Shown here: one piece after another, positions 54,141 through 62,255 of the stretch
How positions within the stretch are numbered: position 1 is the stretch's first letter
How the letters are laid out: each line of letters begins with the position of its first letter
NCBI GenBank assembly: GCA_021730635.1
Contig: JAJNNC010000003.1
Location: 558,001-622,000 of the forward strand
DNA length: 64,000 nt
From: Catalimonadaceae bacterium JC749
GTDB taxonomy: Bacteria > Bacteroidota > Bacteroidia > Cytophagales > Cyclobacteriaceae
Reading direction: 5' to 3'
Program-made: the position numbers and the translations under genes
The notes under the pieces: generated by a model
Seen by the model: only the letters and a program-made list of their open reading frames with translations
Database searches by the model: none
Told to the model about the DNA's origin: nothing

Positions 54141-55130
54141 TTAACTGTTCACCAAGCGTTGAAAAGTATGCAGTGCTTTTCCCGACTCTAACGAAGTTCT
54201 GGCAGCTGCCATGCTTTCTTCCAAACTGAGTTGCTTGTTGCCGCAAAAGATAGCCATACCGGCATTGGCAATCACGACTTCATTCTGTGCTTTGGTTCCT
54301 TTCCCTTTCAGAATATCCATGAATATCTTGGCTGATGCTTCTACGGTATCTCCCCCTGACAAATCTTCCGGTTTATGGGTAGATAATCCCAAATCTTCGG
54401 GATACAACACCTGTTCGCGCTCATTGGTGATCATTTTGAAAGGTCCCGTCAAGGAGATCTCATCATACCCGTCCAGCGCATGTAGAATGACAAAATCCTG
54501 GTTTGTTTTCTGATAAAGATAAGCATACAGGCGGGCCAGTTCCAGACTAAAAACACCCACCAGTTGTTTTTTTGGAAAAGAAGGGTTCACCATAGGCCCC
54601 AACATGTTAAAAAATGTTTTGACCCCCAGTTCCCGCCGTACGGGTGCTATATTTTTCATCGCCGGGTGAAACAGGGGAGCATGCAGAAAACAGATACCGC
54701 TCTCTTCTATACTTTTCTTCAGCTTATCTGTATCATTGGTAAACTCATATCCAAAAAATGCCAGCAGGTTGGAAGAACCGCATACCGAAGAAACGCCATT
54801 GTTACCATGTTTGGCTACATTTTGTCCCGCTCCTGCCACAATAAAGGACGCTAATGTAGAAATATTAAAAGTATCTTTACCATCCCCGCCGGTGCCACAC
54901 AAATCGATGGCATCATACTCCGGAATATGCAGCGGCACACACAATTCCAACATGGCATCGCGGAAACCTTCCAGCTCCTCTACCGTGATACTTCGCATCA
55001 GAAAAACAGTAAGAAAGGCAGCCATCTGGCTCTGGTTGAATTCACCCTGTGCCAGCCGTACTAGAATATCTTTGGCTGTTTGTTTATCCAATGATTTGTA
55101 GGTAATCAGATCGTTGAGAATTTGTTTCAT
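54141..55130 (-). CDS. trpD: Anthranilate phosphoribosyltransferase
   Basis: A 329-residue enzyme that joins anthranilate and PRPP. The PRPP site C-G-T-G-G-D-G-K-D-T-F-N-I-S-T and the N-V-A-K-H-G-N segment are intact. It is the last gene of the operon in the window, about 100 bases after trpG, and no trpC, F, B or A gene follows, because the next gene is convergent. Confidence 0.97.
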   Translation of the reverse strand: MKQILNDLITYKSLDKQTAKDILVRLAQGEFNQSQMAAFLTVFLMRSITVEELEGFRDAMLELCVPLHIPEYDAIDLCGTGGDGKDTFNISTLASFIVAGAGQNVAKHGNNGVSSVCGSSNLLAFFGYEFTNDTDKLKKSIEESGICFLHAPLFHPAMKNIAPVRRELGVKTFFNMLGPMVNPSFPKKQLVGVFSLELARLYAYLYQKTNQDFVILHALDGYDEISLTGPFKMITNEREQVLYPEDLGLSTHKPEDLSGGDTVEASAKIFMDILKGKGTKAQNEVVIANAGMAIFCGNKQLSLEESMAAARTSLESGKALHTFQRLVNS

Positions 55131-55234
55131 TTGTGTTGATTGCTGATTATTGATGATAGTCTCCCACTGTGATGAAATGTTTCAGTGCTCGCCAAAATAT
55201 AAGATCATGAGCAATTTAACAATGGAACAACTAT

Positions 55235-55807
55235 TTAATGCTCCAACCAATGACGGATCATGGCTTTGCCGTGTTCTGTCAGAATGGATTCCGGATGAAA
55301 CTGTAAGCCTTTCACATCAAACTCCCGGTGACGAATGCCCATCACTTCTCCTTTAATATCCCGGGCTGTCACGATGAGTTCATCGGTGATAGAATTGGCT
55401 TCTACGGCCCAGCTATGATAGCGACACACGCCAAAGGAAGTAGGCAGTCCTTCAAACAGATACTCCTTTTCATCTTCTATAAATACCTTATCCGCATAAC
55501 CATGCAGCACCAGCGGCATATTGTACAACTTGGCGTGAAAGGCTTCGGCAATACCCTGATGCCCCAGGCAGATGCCCAGAATACTTTTCTGAGGAGCATA
55601 CGTTCGGATCACGTCCATCATAATACCTGCCTCAGAAGGAATACCCGGCCCAGGAGAAAGCAGTATCTTATCGTATTTGCTTACCTCCTCTACCGAGATC
55701 TTATCATTCCGTATGATGTCCATCTGTTCACCATATCCTAACTCCCGGATGATATGCACCAGGTTATAGGTAAATGAATCGTAATTGTCTAATACCAGTA
55801 TTTTCAT
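55235..55807 (-). CDS. trpG: Anthranilate synthase component II (glutamine amidotransferase)
   Basis: A 190-residue class I amidotransferase that supplies ammonia to TrpE. The catalytic Cys is in G-I-C-L-G-H-Q, with His and Glu in Q-F-H-P-E-S, and L-S-P-G-P-G-I-P near residue 50. It begins 12 bases after the methyltransferase-like gene, which separates it from trpE. Confidence 0.96.
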   Translation of the reverse strand: MKILVLDNYDSFTYNLVHIIRELGYGEQMDIIRNDKISVEEVSKYDKILLSPGPGIPSEAGIMMDVIRTYAPQKSILGICLGHQGIAEAFHAKLYNMPLVLHGYADKVFIEDEKEYLFEGLPTSFGVCRYHSWAVEANSITDELIVTARDIKGEVMGIRHREFDVKGLQFHPESILTEHGKAMIRHWLEH

Positions 55808-55819
55808 TGTTTTTAAAGG

Positions 55820-56566
55820 CTAAATCTTATTGATTTTATGTGTAAAGCTACAATCTAAATGTGAATCAACTACCCGACACACCAGCATCTGGCAGCCTCC
55901 TTTCTGAAACTCATATTCTACCGTCACCATAGCCACCTCCACTGAGGGCACCTTTTTGAAACGCTCCATGAGGTTCTCCAAATGTCTGGACCTTTTGCCA
56001 TCTATCTCCAGGAGAGGAAAGATCCTCACCTCCCGGCTTACCCGGCACATTTCCCGGATAGCGCGCTCATGAAAGTCAATATCTAATTGGTGGGAGTAAG
56101 AAAACAATAAATGCGAGCACAGCGCCAGGTCAAAACTTTGGTCAGCGAAGGGCAGTTCGGGCAGGGCTCCTATCAGATACCGTCCTGCCTGTTTTCCCTT
56201 TTCAAAATCTGCCAGAAACAAATCCATGGCTGCCAAACGGATACCGACCAGTGTTTCAGGATCATGATAAGTACGCCAGCTATAATCCTGCTGATTCTCC
56301 AGTAACTGTTCCTTTATCTTGCCGGCTATCGCAACAATTCTTTCTTTAATTTGCGCTGCGGTAAACTGGTAGATGGGGTCCAGAGAAATTACCTGCCTGC
56401 CCTGCTGATGCATTTCTGCATTAAAGCTAGCCGGGCCATCTCCGCATCCTAATATCTTTTTGTCCAGATCAATGGCTGTCAGAGAGAACATTTGCTGATA
56501 GGCCTCCAGATTTCTGCCCCAGGGCACGACCGCAGTGGCGGCCGCGTTATCAATAGTGAATCCCAT
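55820..56566 (-). CDS. SAM-dependent methyltransferase-like protein inside the trp operon
   Basis: A 248-residue protein with a Rossmann motif I (I-L-G-C-G-D-G-P-A-S-F) and a β2 acidic turn (V-I-S-L-D-P-I-Y), then F-D-L-A-L-C-S-H-L-L-F and R-E-V-R-I-F-P-L-L-E-I. This fits a widespread class I methyltransferase-like family of unknown substrate. It lies 3 bases after trpE and 12 before trpG on the same strand, so it is under trp attenuator control. It has no known place in Trp synthesis. Confidence 0.8.
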   Translation of the reverse strand: MGFTIDNAAATAVVPWGRNLEAYQQMFSLTAIDLDKKILGCGDGPASFNAEMHQQGRQVISLDPIYQFTAAQIKERIVAIAGKIKEQLLENQQDYSWRTYHDPETLVGIRLAAMDLFLADFEKGKQAGRYLIGALPELPFADQSFDLALCSHLLFSYSHQLDIDFHERAIREMCRVSREVRIFPLLEIDGKRSRHLENLMERFKKVPSVEVAMVTVEYEFQKGGCQMLVCRVVDSHLDCSFTHKINKI

Positions 56567-56569
56567 CGC

Positions 56570-58003
56570 TTATCCTTTAATGGCTGTTGCTACTTCCAAA
56601 GCTTTTCTCAAGGCGGCCAGTTTGTTGTTTACTTCCTGCAACTCATTCTCTAACACTGACTTGGCCACCACCCCTGCACCTGCCTGGTAATAGAGCGTAT
56701 TGTTTTTGCTCAAAAATGAACGAATCATAATAGCATGGTTAAAGTCGCCATTGAAACCCAAGAAACCTATGGCACCGCCATAATAGCCCCGCTTCACGTT
56801 TTCATACCGGCTGATCAGTTGCATAGCCATATGCTTGGGAGCGCCTGACAAGGTGCCTGCCGGAAAGGTATCGGCCACAACCTGGATAGGAGAAGTGCTT
56901 TCAGATAGTTTTCCGGTGACTTTAGATACCAGGTGTATCACATGAGAATAGTATTGTATTTCTTTGAAAGTCTCTACGATCACCTCACTCCCATGCCGGC
57001 TCAGGTCGTTTCGGGCCAGATCTACCAGCATCACATGTTCTGAATTTTCCTTCGGATCGTCTATCAGTTTTTTAGCCAGTTCTGCATCCGCTTCATCATT
57101 GCCAGTTCTCCTGAAAGTGCCGGCGATAGGAAAGATATTGGCTTCGCCATTTTTAATCACGATCTGTGCCTCCGGAGAAGAGCCGAAAATCTTGTAGCTG
57201 CCATAGTCAAAATAAAACAGGTAAGGAGAAGGATTGATAGACCGTAAGGCCCGGTATACATTAAATTCATCTCCTTTGAACCGGCTTTGAAAACGGCGCG
57301 ACAATACAATCTGAAACACATCGCCCCGGAAGCAGTGGTCACGTCCTTTGGCAATCACGTCCAGAAAAACTTCATCCGTATAATTGCTTTTTTCCTCTCC
57401 ATGAATAGAGAATTGATAGCTGGGAATATTTTTGTTGTTGATCAGGGAAAGAAGTGCTACAAGGCCCTCGCTTTCCGGCTCTCTTTCCCATTGATGATGA
57501 AAAACATGCAGTTCGTTTCTGAAATGATCGATAGCAATCACATACTGATAAACAGCATAGTGCATATCGGGAATCTGGTAATCTTCTTCGGTATCAGCAG
57601 GCATCTCAATATCCTCAAAATACTGTACCGCATCGTAAGCCATATAGCCAAACAATCCATTGGAGATAAAACGGTGAGTAGCGGCTTCTGTCGGAAAGCT
57701 CCTGGCAAACTGGCTCAGCTTTTCTATGACGGCCTGCCTGTTTTGTAAGGTGGTTTCTATAGAGGTTCCATCCGGAAATTTCTGATGAACTTTTCCATTC
57801 CTCACGGAGAATGAAGCCATCGGATGGCAACAGATAAAGGAGAAGCTATTATCACTGCTGTGATAGTCAGAGCTTTCCAGCAGGATAGGATTGGCATAAC
57901 GATCCCGGATTTTGAGGTAAATGCTCACGGGTGTTATGGTATCTGCCAGCAGCTTCTGATGCTGGGTTTTCAGCGGGTAAGACTGTGTTTTTTGAGAAAT
58001 CAT
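56570..58003 (-). CDS. trpE: Anthranilate synthase component I
   Basis: A 477-residue chorismate-using enzyme. The N-terminal L-L-E-S motif (in I-L-L-E-S-S-D), the site of Trp feedback binding, is present. The catalytic part has S-P-E-A-Q-I, G-T-F-R-R-T-G, the L-A-R-N-D-L-S-R-H-G motif, and A-G-T-L-S-G-A-P-K-H. It is the first structural gene of the operon, 25 bases after the attenuator terminator. Confidence 0.97.
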   Translation of the reverse strand: MISQKTQSYPLKTQHQKLLADTITPVSIYLKIRDRYANPILLESSDYHSSDNSFSFICCHPMASFSVRNGKVHQKFPDGTSIETTLQNRQAVIEKLSQFARSFPTEAATHRFISNGLFGYMAYDAVQYFEDIEMPADTEEDYQIPDMHYAVYQYVIAIDHFRNELHVFHHQWEREPESEGLVALLSLINNKNIPSYQFSIHGEEKSNYTDEVFLDVIAKGRDHCFRGDVFQIVLSRRFQSRFKGDEFNVYRALRSINPSPYLFYFDYGSYKIFGSSPEAQIVIKNGEANIFPIAGTFRRTGNDEADAELAKKLIDDPKENSEHVMLVDLARNDLSRHGSEVIVETFKEIQYYSHVIHLVSKVTGKLSESTSPIQVVADTFPAGTLSGAPKHMAMQLISRYENVKRGYYGGAIGFLGFNGDFNHAIMIRSFLSKNNTLYYQAGAGVVAKSVLENELQEVNNKLAALRKALEVATAIKG

Positions 58004-58027
58004 GGTTTTATGTTTAAAATTGCACCA

Positions 58028-58060
58028 TAAAAAAAGCCTACCGCGAGAACAGTAGGCTTT
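58028..58060 (-). terminator. trp attenuator terminator
   Basis: On the minus strand AAAGCCTAC (58052-58060) and GTAGGCTTT (58033-58041) form a perfect 9-bp stem with a 10-base loop, followed by a run of T residues (58028-58032). It lies between the leader peptide and trpE, so it would stop transcription when the leader is fully translated. Confidence 0.9.
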
Positions 58061-58129
58061 GATAGTTAGTATTCTTTATACTCAAGAGGACAATAGCCGG
58101 TTGTTCACGCAACGGAAGCTGTTTGCGTG
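58048..58129 (-). promoter_or_regulatory. trp attenuator: pause hairpin and antiterminator
   Basis: The pause stem CACGCAA (58123-58129) with TTGCGTG (58106-58112) starts right after the third Trp codon. The alternative pairing joins AACAACCGGCTATTG (58091-58105) to CAAAGCCTACTGTT (58048-58061): GGCT-TTG pairs with CAAAGCC with one bulged A, and AACA pairs with TGTT. This pairing would trap the left arm of the terminator. A ribosome stalled at the Trp codons covers the pause arm and favours the antiterminator. Confidence 0.75.
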
Positions 58130-58174
58130 CCACCACCAGTTTAAGATTGCCGCTGTACTATTTATGTAATTCAT
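58082..58174 (-). CDS. trpL: trp operon leader peptide
   Basis: A 30-codon ORF from the ATG at 58174 to a TGA at 58082. It contains three consecutive Trp codons at residues 13-15 (TGG-TGG-TGG, 58130-58138). Only the mRNA position and the Trp codons matter for its role: ribosome progress through them senses charged tRNA-Trp. It lies upstream of a pause hairpin, antiterminator and terminator and of trpE. The promoter -7 box ends six bases before the ATG, so the leader mRNA is nearly leaderless. Confidence 0.85.
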   Translation of the reverse strand: MNYINSTAAILNWWWHANSFRCVNNRLLSS

Positions 58175-58180
58175 ACACAG

Positions 58181-58211
58181 CAAATATAAAGTCCTGTATG
58201 TATATTTCAAA
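58181..58211 (-). promoter_or_regulatory. Promoter of the trp operon
   Basis: On the minus strand TTTG (58208-58211), 19 bases, TATATTTG (58181-58188): an exact match to the Bacteroidota consensus in sequence and spacing. The leader ATG follows after six bases. Confidence 0.75.
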
Positions 58212-58225
58212 CGATTTCTGAAAAA

Positions 58226-58253
58226 TTGATCACCGAAAGCATATTTATATTTG
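58226..58253 (+). promoter_or_regulatory. Promoter of the SPOR protein gene
   Basis: TTG (58226-58228), 17 bases, TATATTTG (58246-58253). It is divergent from, and 15 bases away from, the trp promoter. The ATG of the SPOR gene lies 39 bases downstream. Confidence 0.6.
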
Positions 58254-58291
58254 CACCCATCAGCCCTTTGGCTAACGTCTAAATTTCTATC

Positions 58292-58849
58292 ATGGAAACA
58301 CTTGCTGAACAATACCGGGATTTAAGCAGAAGAAATACCGCCCTGAAGAGAATCAACAAACGCCTGAGTTCGTGGCTGATTGCCTTTATCATTCTGTTTT
58401 TACTGGCCATCGGTTACATAGTCTACATCGAGCATTTCACACCTTTTTTTGGCCGGTTTCCCACATTGGAGCAAAATCACCAGGCGTTGCTCACCCAAAA
58501 AGAAATACTGCAAAGTGAGATTGACAGCCTCAGCCGGGTCAACGATATGCTGATTGAAGCATCCCCTTATTATACCGGTGTTTTTTTTGAGGTGCAGATC
58601 GGCGCTTTTGAGAATTTTGATCTGGAAAAATATAAAGAAGGATTGTCACAACTGAACATTGATTACCGGGGCAATGTGGTACAATATACTTTAGGCAAGT
58701 TCAGAGATTTGTCTACAGCCTTATCCTTTCAAAAAGATATGCAAAAAATGGGGGTAAAAGACGCGTTTATCGTTGCTAAAATTGATGGTAAGAGAGTGCC
58801 CGTCAAAGAGGCAGTGGCAGAGGCAGAAAGATTAAAAAACCCAACTTGA
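58292..58849 (+). CDS. Membrane-anchored SPOR domain protein
   Basis: A 185-residue protein. A basic cytoplasmic start is followed by one membrane helix (about 28-47), a coiled coil (about 58-90) and a SPOR domain (about 96-170, with F-F-E-V-Q-I-G-A-F-E and Q-Y-T-L-G-K-F). SPOR domains bind denuded peptidoglycan, often at division sites. It has its own Bacteroidota-type promoter, divergent from the trp operon. Precise role unknown. Confidence 0.87.
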   Translation: METLAEQYRDLSRRNTALKRINKRLSSWLIAFIILFLLAIGYIVYIEHFTPFFGRFPTLEQNHQALLTQKEILQSEIDSLSRVNDMLIEASPYYTGVFFEVQIGAFENFDLEKYKEGLSQLNIDYRGNVVQYTLGKFRDLSTALSFQKDMQKMGVKDAFIVAKIDGKRVPVKEAVAEAERLKNPT

Positions 58850-59564
58850 GCTTGTAAGGTTTTGCTAAACCCCCAAATGACAGGTTTTGAGCTGCTCACC
58901 CTTCGCAACTATCCACTGTTAACACCAGGACAAGCCTGATGATCCCGGATCACCGAGATTGAGGTCCAGTTTTGAAGAAGAGCTTCACTCGGTATTGTTA
59001 AAGTGTTGGATTTAGAAAACAAGTCCGAGCTCAAGTGGGTAATCTTCAATATTTTTACAAAGAACGTTCTCTTATGAATGCATTACAAAATTCAGCAAGC
59101 GTTTGTTCATTATCCTCCTATTTTCTTCTATACTCCCAACAGCCTGCTCTCATCCTGCACTACTACCATCCACTTTACAAATATAAAGCTTGTTACGGTA
59201 AGACTAAAGTATTCCCTCCTGCGTCCTGCAGTTTTTTCTTACAAAGACTAATTGTTGAAATACTGACTAAATCCCAAACACATTCTGAAGAAATCACTCG
59301 GATGGATAAAAATTATTTCCCACAAACTGCCTGAAAGGCAAGAAACACAGGTTACATTTTCCCAAATAAGGACAACTAATTAGAAAAAACTTACAACAGT
59401 AACATAACAAGCGCTAGTGCAAGCGGTTTTCAAACTAAGGAATAATTATTGCTCTTCATAGAATCAGAGAAGACCGATAGCTTAATCCGCTCATCAACAG
59501 CTTGTTACAGATACATAAAAATACTCAGTAGTGGATTTAGTTCGGTTCAATTAAAACAAACAAC
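58850..59564. other. 715-base intergenic region without a supported gene
   Basis: The longest frame is a 99-codon GTG-start ORF at 59035-59334 with an irregular mix of Cys, Ser, Tyr and Phe and no domain. I do not call it. No RNA gene, repeat or mobile-element end was recognised. Confidence 0.4.
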
Positions 59565-59747
59565 ATGCAAACGCTCACCTATCATATGCGATGTGCAGTA
59601 CTGAACTTGGCCAGATACAACAAAAGGAAGGCAAGGAACAGTATTCAAAATTATGTTCACATTGCCCATAACACGCTGCAGGGAGATGAACTGGAAGAAT
59701 TTCTCAGAGATGTTGTCGTGTTAGAACATGATGTAGAACATCTATAA
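59565..59747 (+). CDS. Small hypothetical protein, 60 residues
   Basis: An ATG-started frame whose product has a basic helical first half (N-L-A-R-Y-N-K-R-K-A-R-N-S) and an acidic second half (G-D-E-L-E-E-F-L-R-D-V-V-V-L-E-H-D). This ordered charge pattern looks like a real helical protein. No membrane segment or known family. It stands alone after a long gap. Confidence 0.5.
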   Translation: MQTLTYHMRCAVLNLARYNKRKARNSIQNYVHIAHNTLQGDELEEFLRDVVVLEHDVEHL

Positions 59748-59838
59748 TCAGAATTTCTGAGTGGATAATCATTCCGTTTTGAAACAGCTATTCCCTCGAT
59801 TTCAAATTTCCTGCCTGAAAATTACATTTTAATCCCTA

Positions 59839-60285
59839 TTATTGATGCATTATCTGCTGAAGATGATGCTCCATATGATGGACATAGTCTTCCATCAGAA
59901 ATCTTAAATCGGATTTTTTTTCCTGATCAAGAAGAATTTCATAATGCAGGGTCTCTTCTGTCTGCCCATGCATGATCAGTAAAATTCGCTTGTTGATGGC
60001 CAACCAAAAGGTCAATATCTCTTGCACATCTGCATTCTGATAATGGTTAGCTTTCACCAGGGCATCCTGATTGTATTTTCGAACCCGATAAGGTTTGGTT
60101 TCATACTGAATTTCCGTAAACCTTTGCAGATTGTTGATAGCAGAATCTACCAAATGTCCTAAGATTTCTTTCTTCGACCATTTGTTTTCCGACGGTTTAG
60201 CGTTGAGCTTTTCCGGCGCACAAGTCAGTAGAAAATCCTGTGTTTCCTTCAGAAGACGTTCGAGTTTCGTTGTTGTCTCTTCCAT
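59839..60285 (-). CDS. DinB family protein
   Basis: A 148-residue cytoplasmic four-helix bundle. The opening has W-S-K-K-E-I-L-G-H-L-V-D, with the first metal His, and the C-terminus has V-H-H-M-E-H-H, which can supply the other two. The layout is typical of DinB-2 proteins. Thiol transfer or damage response is possible, but not shown. Unlike the DinB protein at 27885-28415, it has no signal peptide. Confidence 0.88.
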   Translation of the reverse strand: MEETTTKLERLLKETQDFLLTCAPEKLNAKPSENKWSKKEILGHLVDSAINNLQRFTEIQYETKPYRVRKYNQDALVKANHYQNADVQEILTFWLAINKRILLIMHGQTEETLHYEILLDQEKKSDLRFLMEDYVHHMEHHLQQIMHQ

Positions 60286-60497
60286 AATTCTGGGTTCATA
60301 TATAGTCGAAAGGTGAAGCGGTGAACAGCACTGGTTTATTGTCCTTCTGCAGGGTTAAGAATAGTATTTATCAAAAATAACTTATTAGCACTCTAGTAGT
60401 TAATTTTTTTTTATACTTCATCTTCTATCTGTATGAGGTTTGACAACCTAAAAAGAGAAAGCATTAGATAAAAATGTGGTAAACTATAAGGGAAACA

Positions 60498-62051
60498 TTA
60501 TTCAAGCTCTTCCATTACGATCTCTAGTCTGATTTTTAGTTCAGGGTGATCGGGCATAATTTCTAAGCCTTTTTTAATAATTTTTTTAGCTTCTTTATAC
60601 TGTTTTTCTCGATAATATAGAGCCCCTGCCTCAGCATAAACCATTCCATACTGATTTTCATTAATTCTTAGTTCATCTCCAAACTTTTCCTTAATAGACT
60701 CCATCAGCATTAGGTATCTTAGACCATTAGTGAGATCGTCTGCTCTTAAATAATTATAAGCAACTGAGGCATAATTGAAGAAATATAAAGATTGGTAGAG
60801 GTTATTATCTTTTAAAAACGGAAATTTAGCCTCGTATTCATCCATCTTTGTTACACTGCTAATACTACCAGTAGACATTGCTAATTTCTGTATAATGCTT
60901 TGCGTAATAAGCGCCTGAGTATTTACATTTTTGTCGTTTATATTAAATGCCTTTGAGGCGAATTCAAGTGATTTGTTAAAATCGGATATTTGGAAGTAAA
61001 ACTTTCCGTAGCTGAAAAAATGAATTTCAGAAATTGTGTTAGAAAGTTGAGGATCAGCCAGATTTTGATTAAGATAGTTATAAGCAGAATCAGTATACTG
61101 CATATTACTTTCCGCAAAAAGCCGGTTGTTTATTATTAAATTGTAGGAGTTAACAATTTCTCCATTATCCCCTTTGGATAAATTGGCATATTCGGTTAGC
61201 AGTCTGATATCATCATATGCTTCAAATTCTGTTTTGCTTAACACGTTGGCCAGTAAAACAAATTTTAAATACTTGGTTTTATCAGAGGGATATAATATGC
61301 AGGCTTTATAGGCTGAATTCAAAGCTTGTTTATAATTTTCTCCACGAAAATATTTTAACGATTCATTATAATATTGCAATCCAGCTAACTTTTGAAAGTC
61401 AATATTCTCTTCGTTGTAAAAAAAATCATTGTATACTTTGCGGACTCCTTTAACATCTACTTCATTTTGAGTTATGTACTTTAGCTCGATTAAAGAACTG
61501 ACAGCCTTTTGAATGTCATTGGTGCTGGGAGAGTAGTATCCATTTTTTGGAGCTGTAGATTCAAGCACAATGCCTTTTGAATCAGGATACGCTATGGAAT
61601 ATACATGAGAAGGGGCCTCTTTAATATTGAACGGAATTTTATATTCATTTAAGATAAGGGTGTACAAAGCTGTTGCTGAAACACAGTTGTATTCTTTTAC
61701 TTCAAAAATTCTGTTGAAATTAGATACTTCTTCATATTTCTCAAAGAAGCTTTTATGTGTTAAATCGAAGAGAAGCTTTAATTTTTTTTCTTCTTTTTTA
61801 GACTGAAAATTCCTTTTATTCAGTTCACTTTTAAAATTCGATATTGTCAATTTTATTTCCTTCGCCTTCTCAGGGTTCATCTCTTCAGTAATGGCTAAAA
61901 GAAGATCCACTGCATCAGTATCTTTTAAGTTGTTGAATACGTTCTCTTCAAACTCGCTTTTATATTGCACCGGCGAAAAGTTATCGGCTTGAGAAATGGC
62001 TGATGGAGATGCAGAAAGGAAAAGGATGAATGTAATTAGTGTCCTGTTCAT
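60498..62051 (-). CDS. Exported transglutaminase-like TPR protein, AT-rich
   Basis: A 517-residue protein with a signal peptide (about 1-20). Residues 30-260 are homologous to the protein at 48587-49381: Cys123 (Y-N-C-V-S-A-T-A-L-Y) and His149 (P-S-H-V-Y-S) are kept, but the third triad residue is Ala167 (E-S-T-A-P) where the paralogue has Asp. The second half adds several TPR-like helix pairs. Codon use is much more AT-rich than in neighbours (one 60-base line counted: 17 G+C, against 29 in a symporter line), which suggests separate origin. Confidence 0.7.
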   Translation of the reverse strand: MNRTLITFILFLSASPSAISQADNFSPVQYKSEFEENVFNNLKDTDAVDLLLAITEEMNPEKAKEIKLTISNFKSELNKRNFQSKKEEKKLKLLFDLTHKSFFEKYEEVSNFNRIFEVKEYNCVSATALYTLILNEYKIPFNIKEAPSHVYSIAYPDSKGIVLESTAPKNGYYSPSTNDIQKAVSSLIELKYITQNEVDVKGVRKVYNDFFYNEENIDFQKLAGLQYYNESLKYFRGENYKQALNSAYKACILYPSDKTKYLKFVLLANVLSKTEFEAYDDIRLLTEYANLSKGDNGEIVNSYNLIINNRLFAESNMQYTDSAYNYLNQNLADPQLSNTISEIHFFSYGKFYFQISDFNKSLEFASKAFNINDKNVNTQALITQSIIQKLAMSTGSISSVTKMDEYEAKFPFLKDNNLYQSLYFFNYASVAYNYLRADDLTNGLRYLMLMESIKEKFGDELRINENQYGMVYAEAGALYYREKQYKEAKKIIKKGLEIMPDHPELKIRLEIVMEELE

Positions 62052-62255
62052 CTGTTTGTATTACTTCAGTTATTAATGCAAAAGACGGGTACAGCCGTCA
62101 GATGAGGTACTTATAATTTGACCTTTTGCCCAAAGTAAAACAGTAATCTTATGAATGATGCATGGCTATTAATCAAAAGCTTACAAAGGAGAGGTAACAG
62201 TGTTTTGTAAAAAAAATGAAGTAAGCTAGCGGCGACCAATCAGGTACCTACCCTA

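Noticed and set aside
59035-59334. 99-codon GTG-start ORF in the 58.8-59.6 kb gap
   Set aside because: Irregular residue mix, no homology recognised, non-ATG start. It was judged a chance frame.
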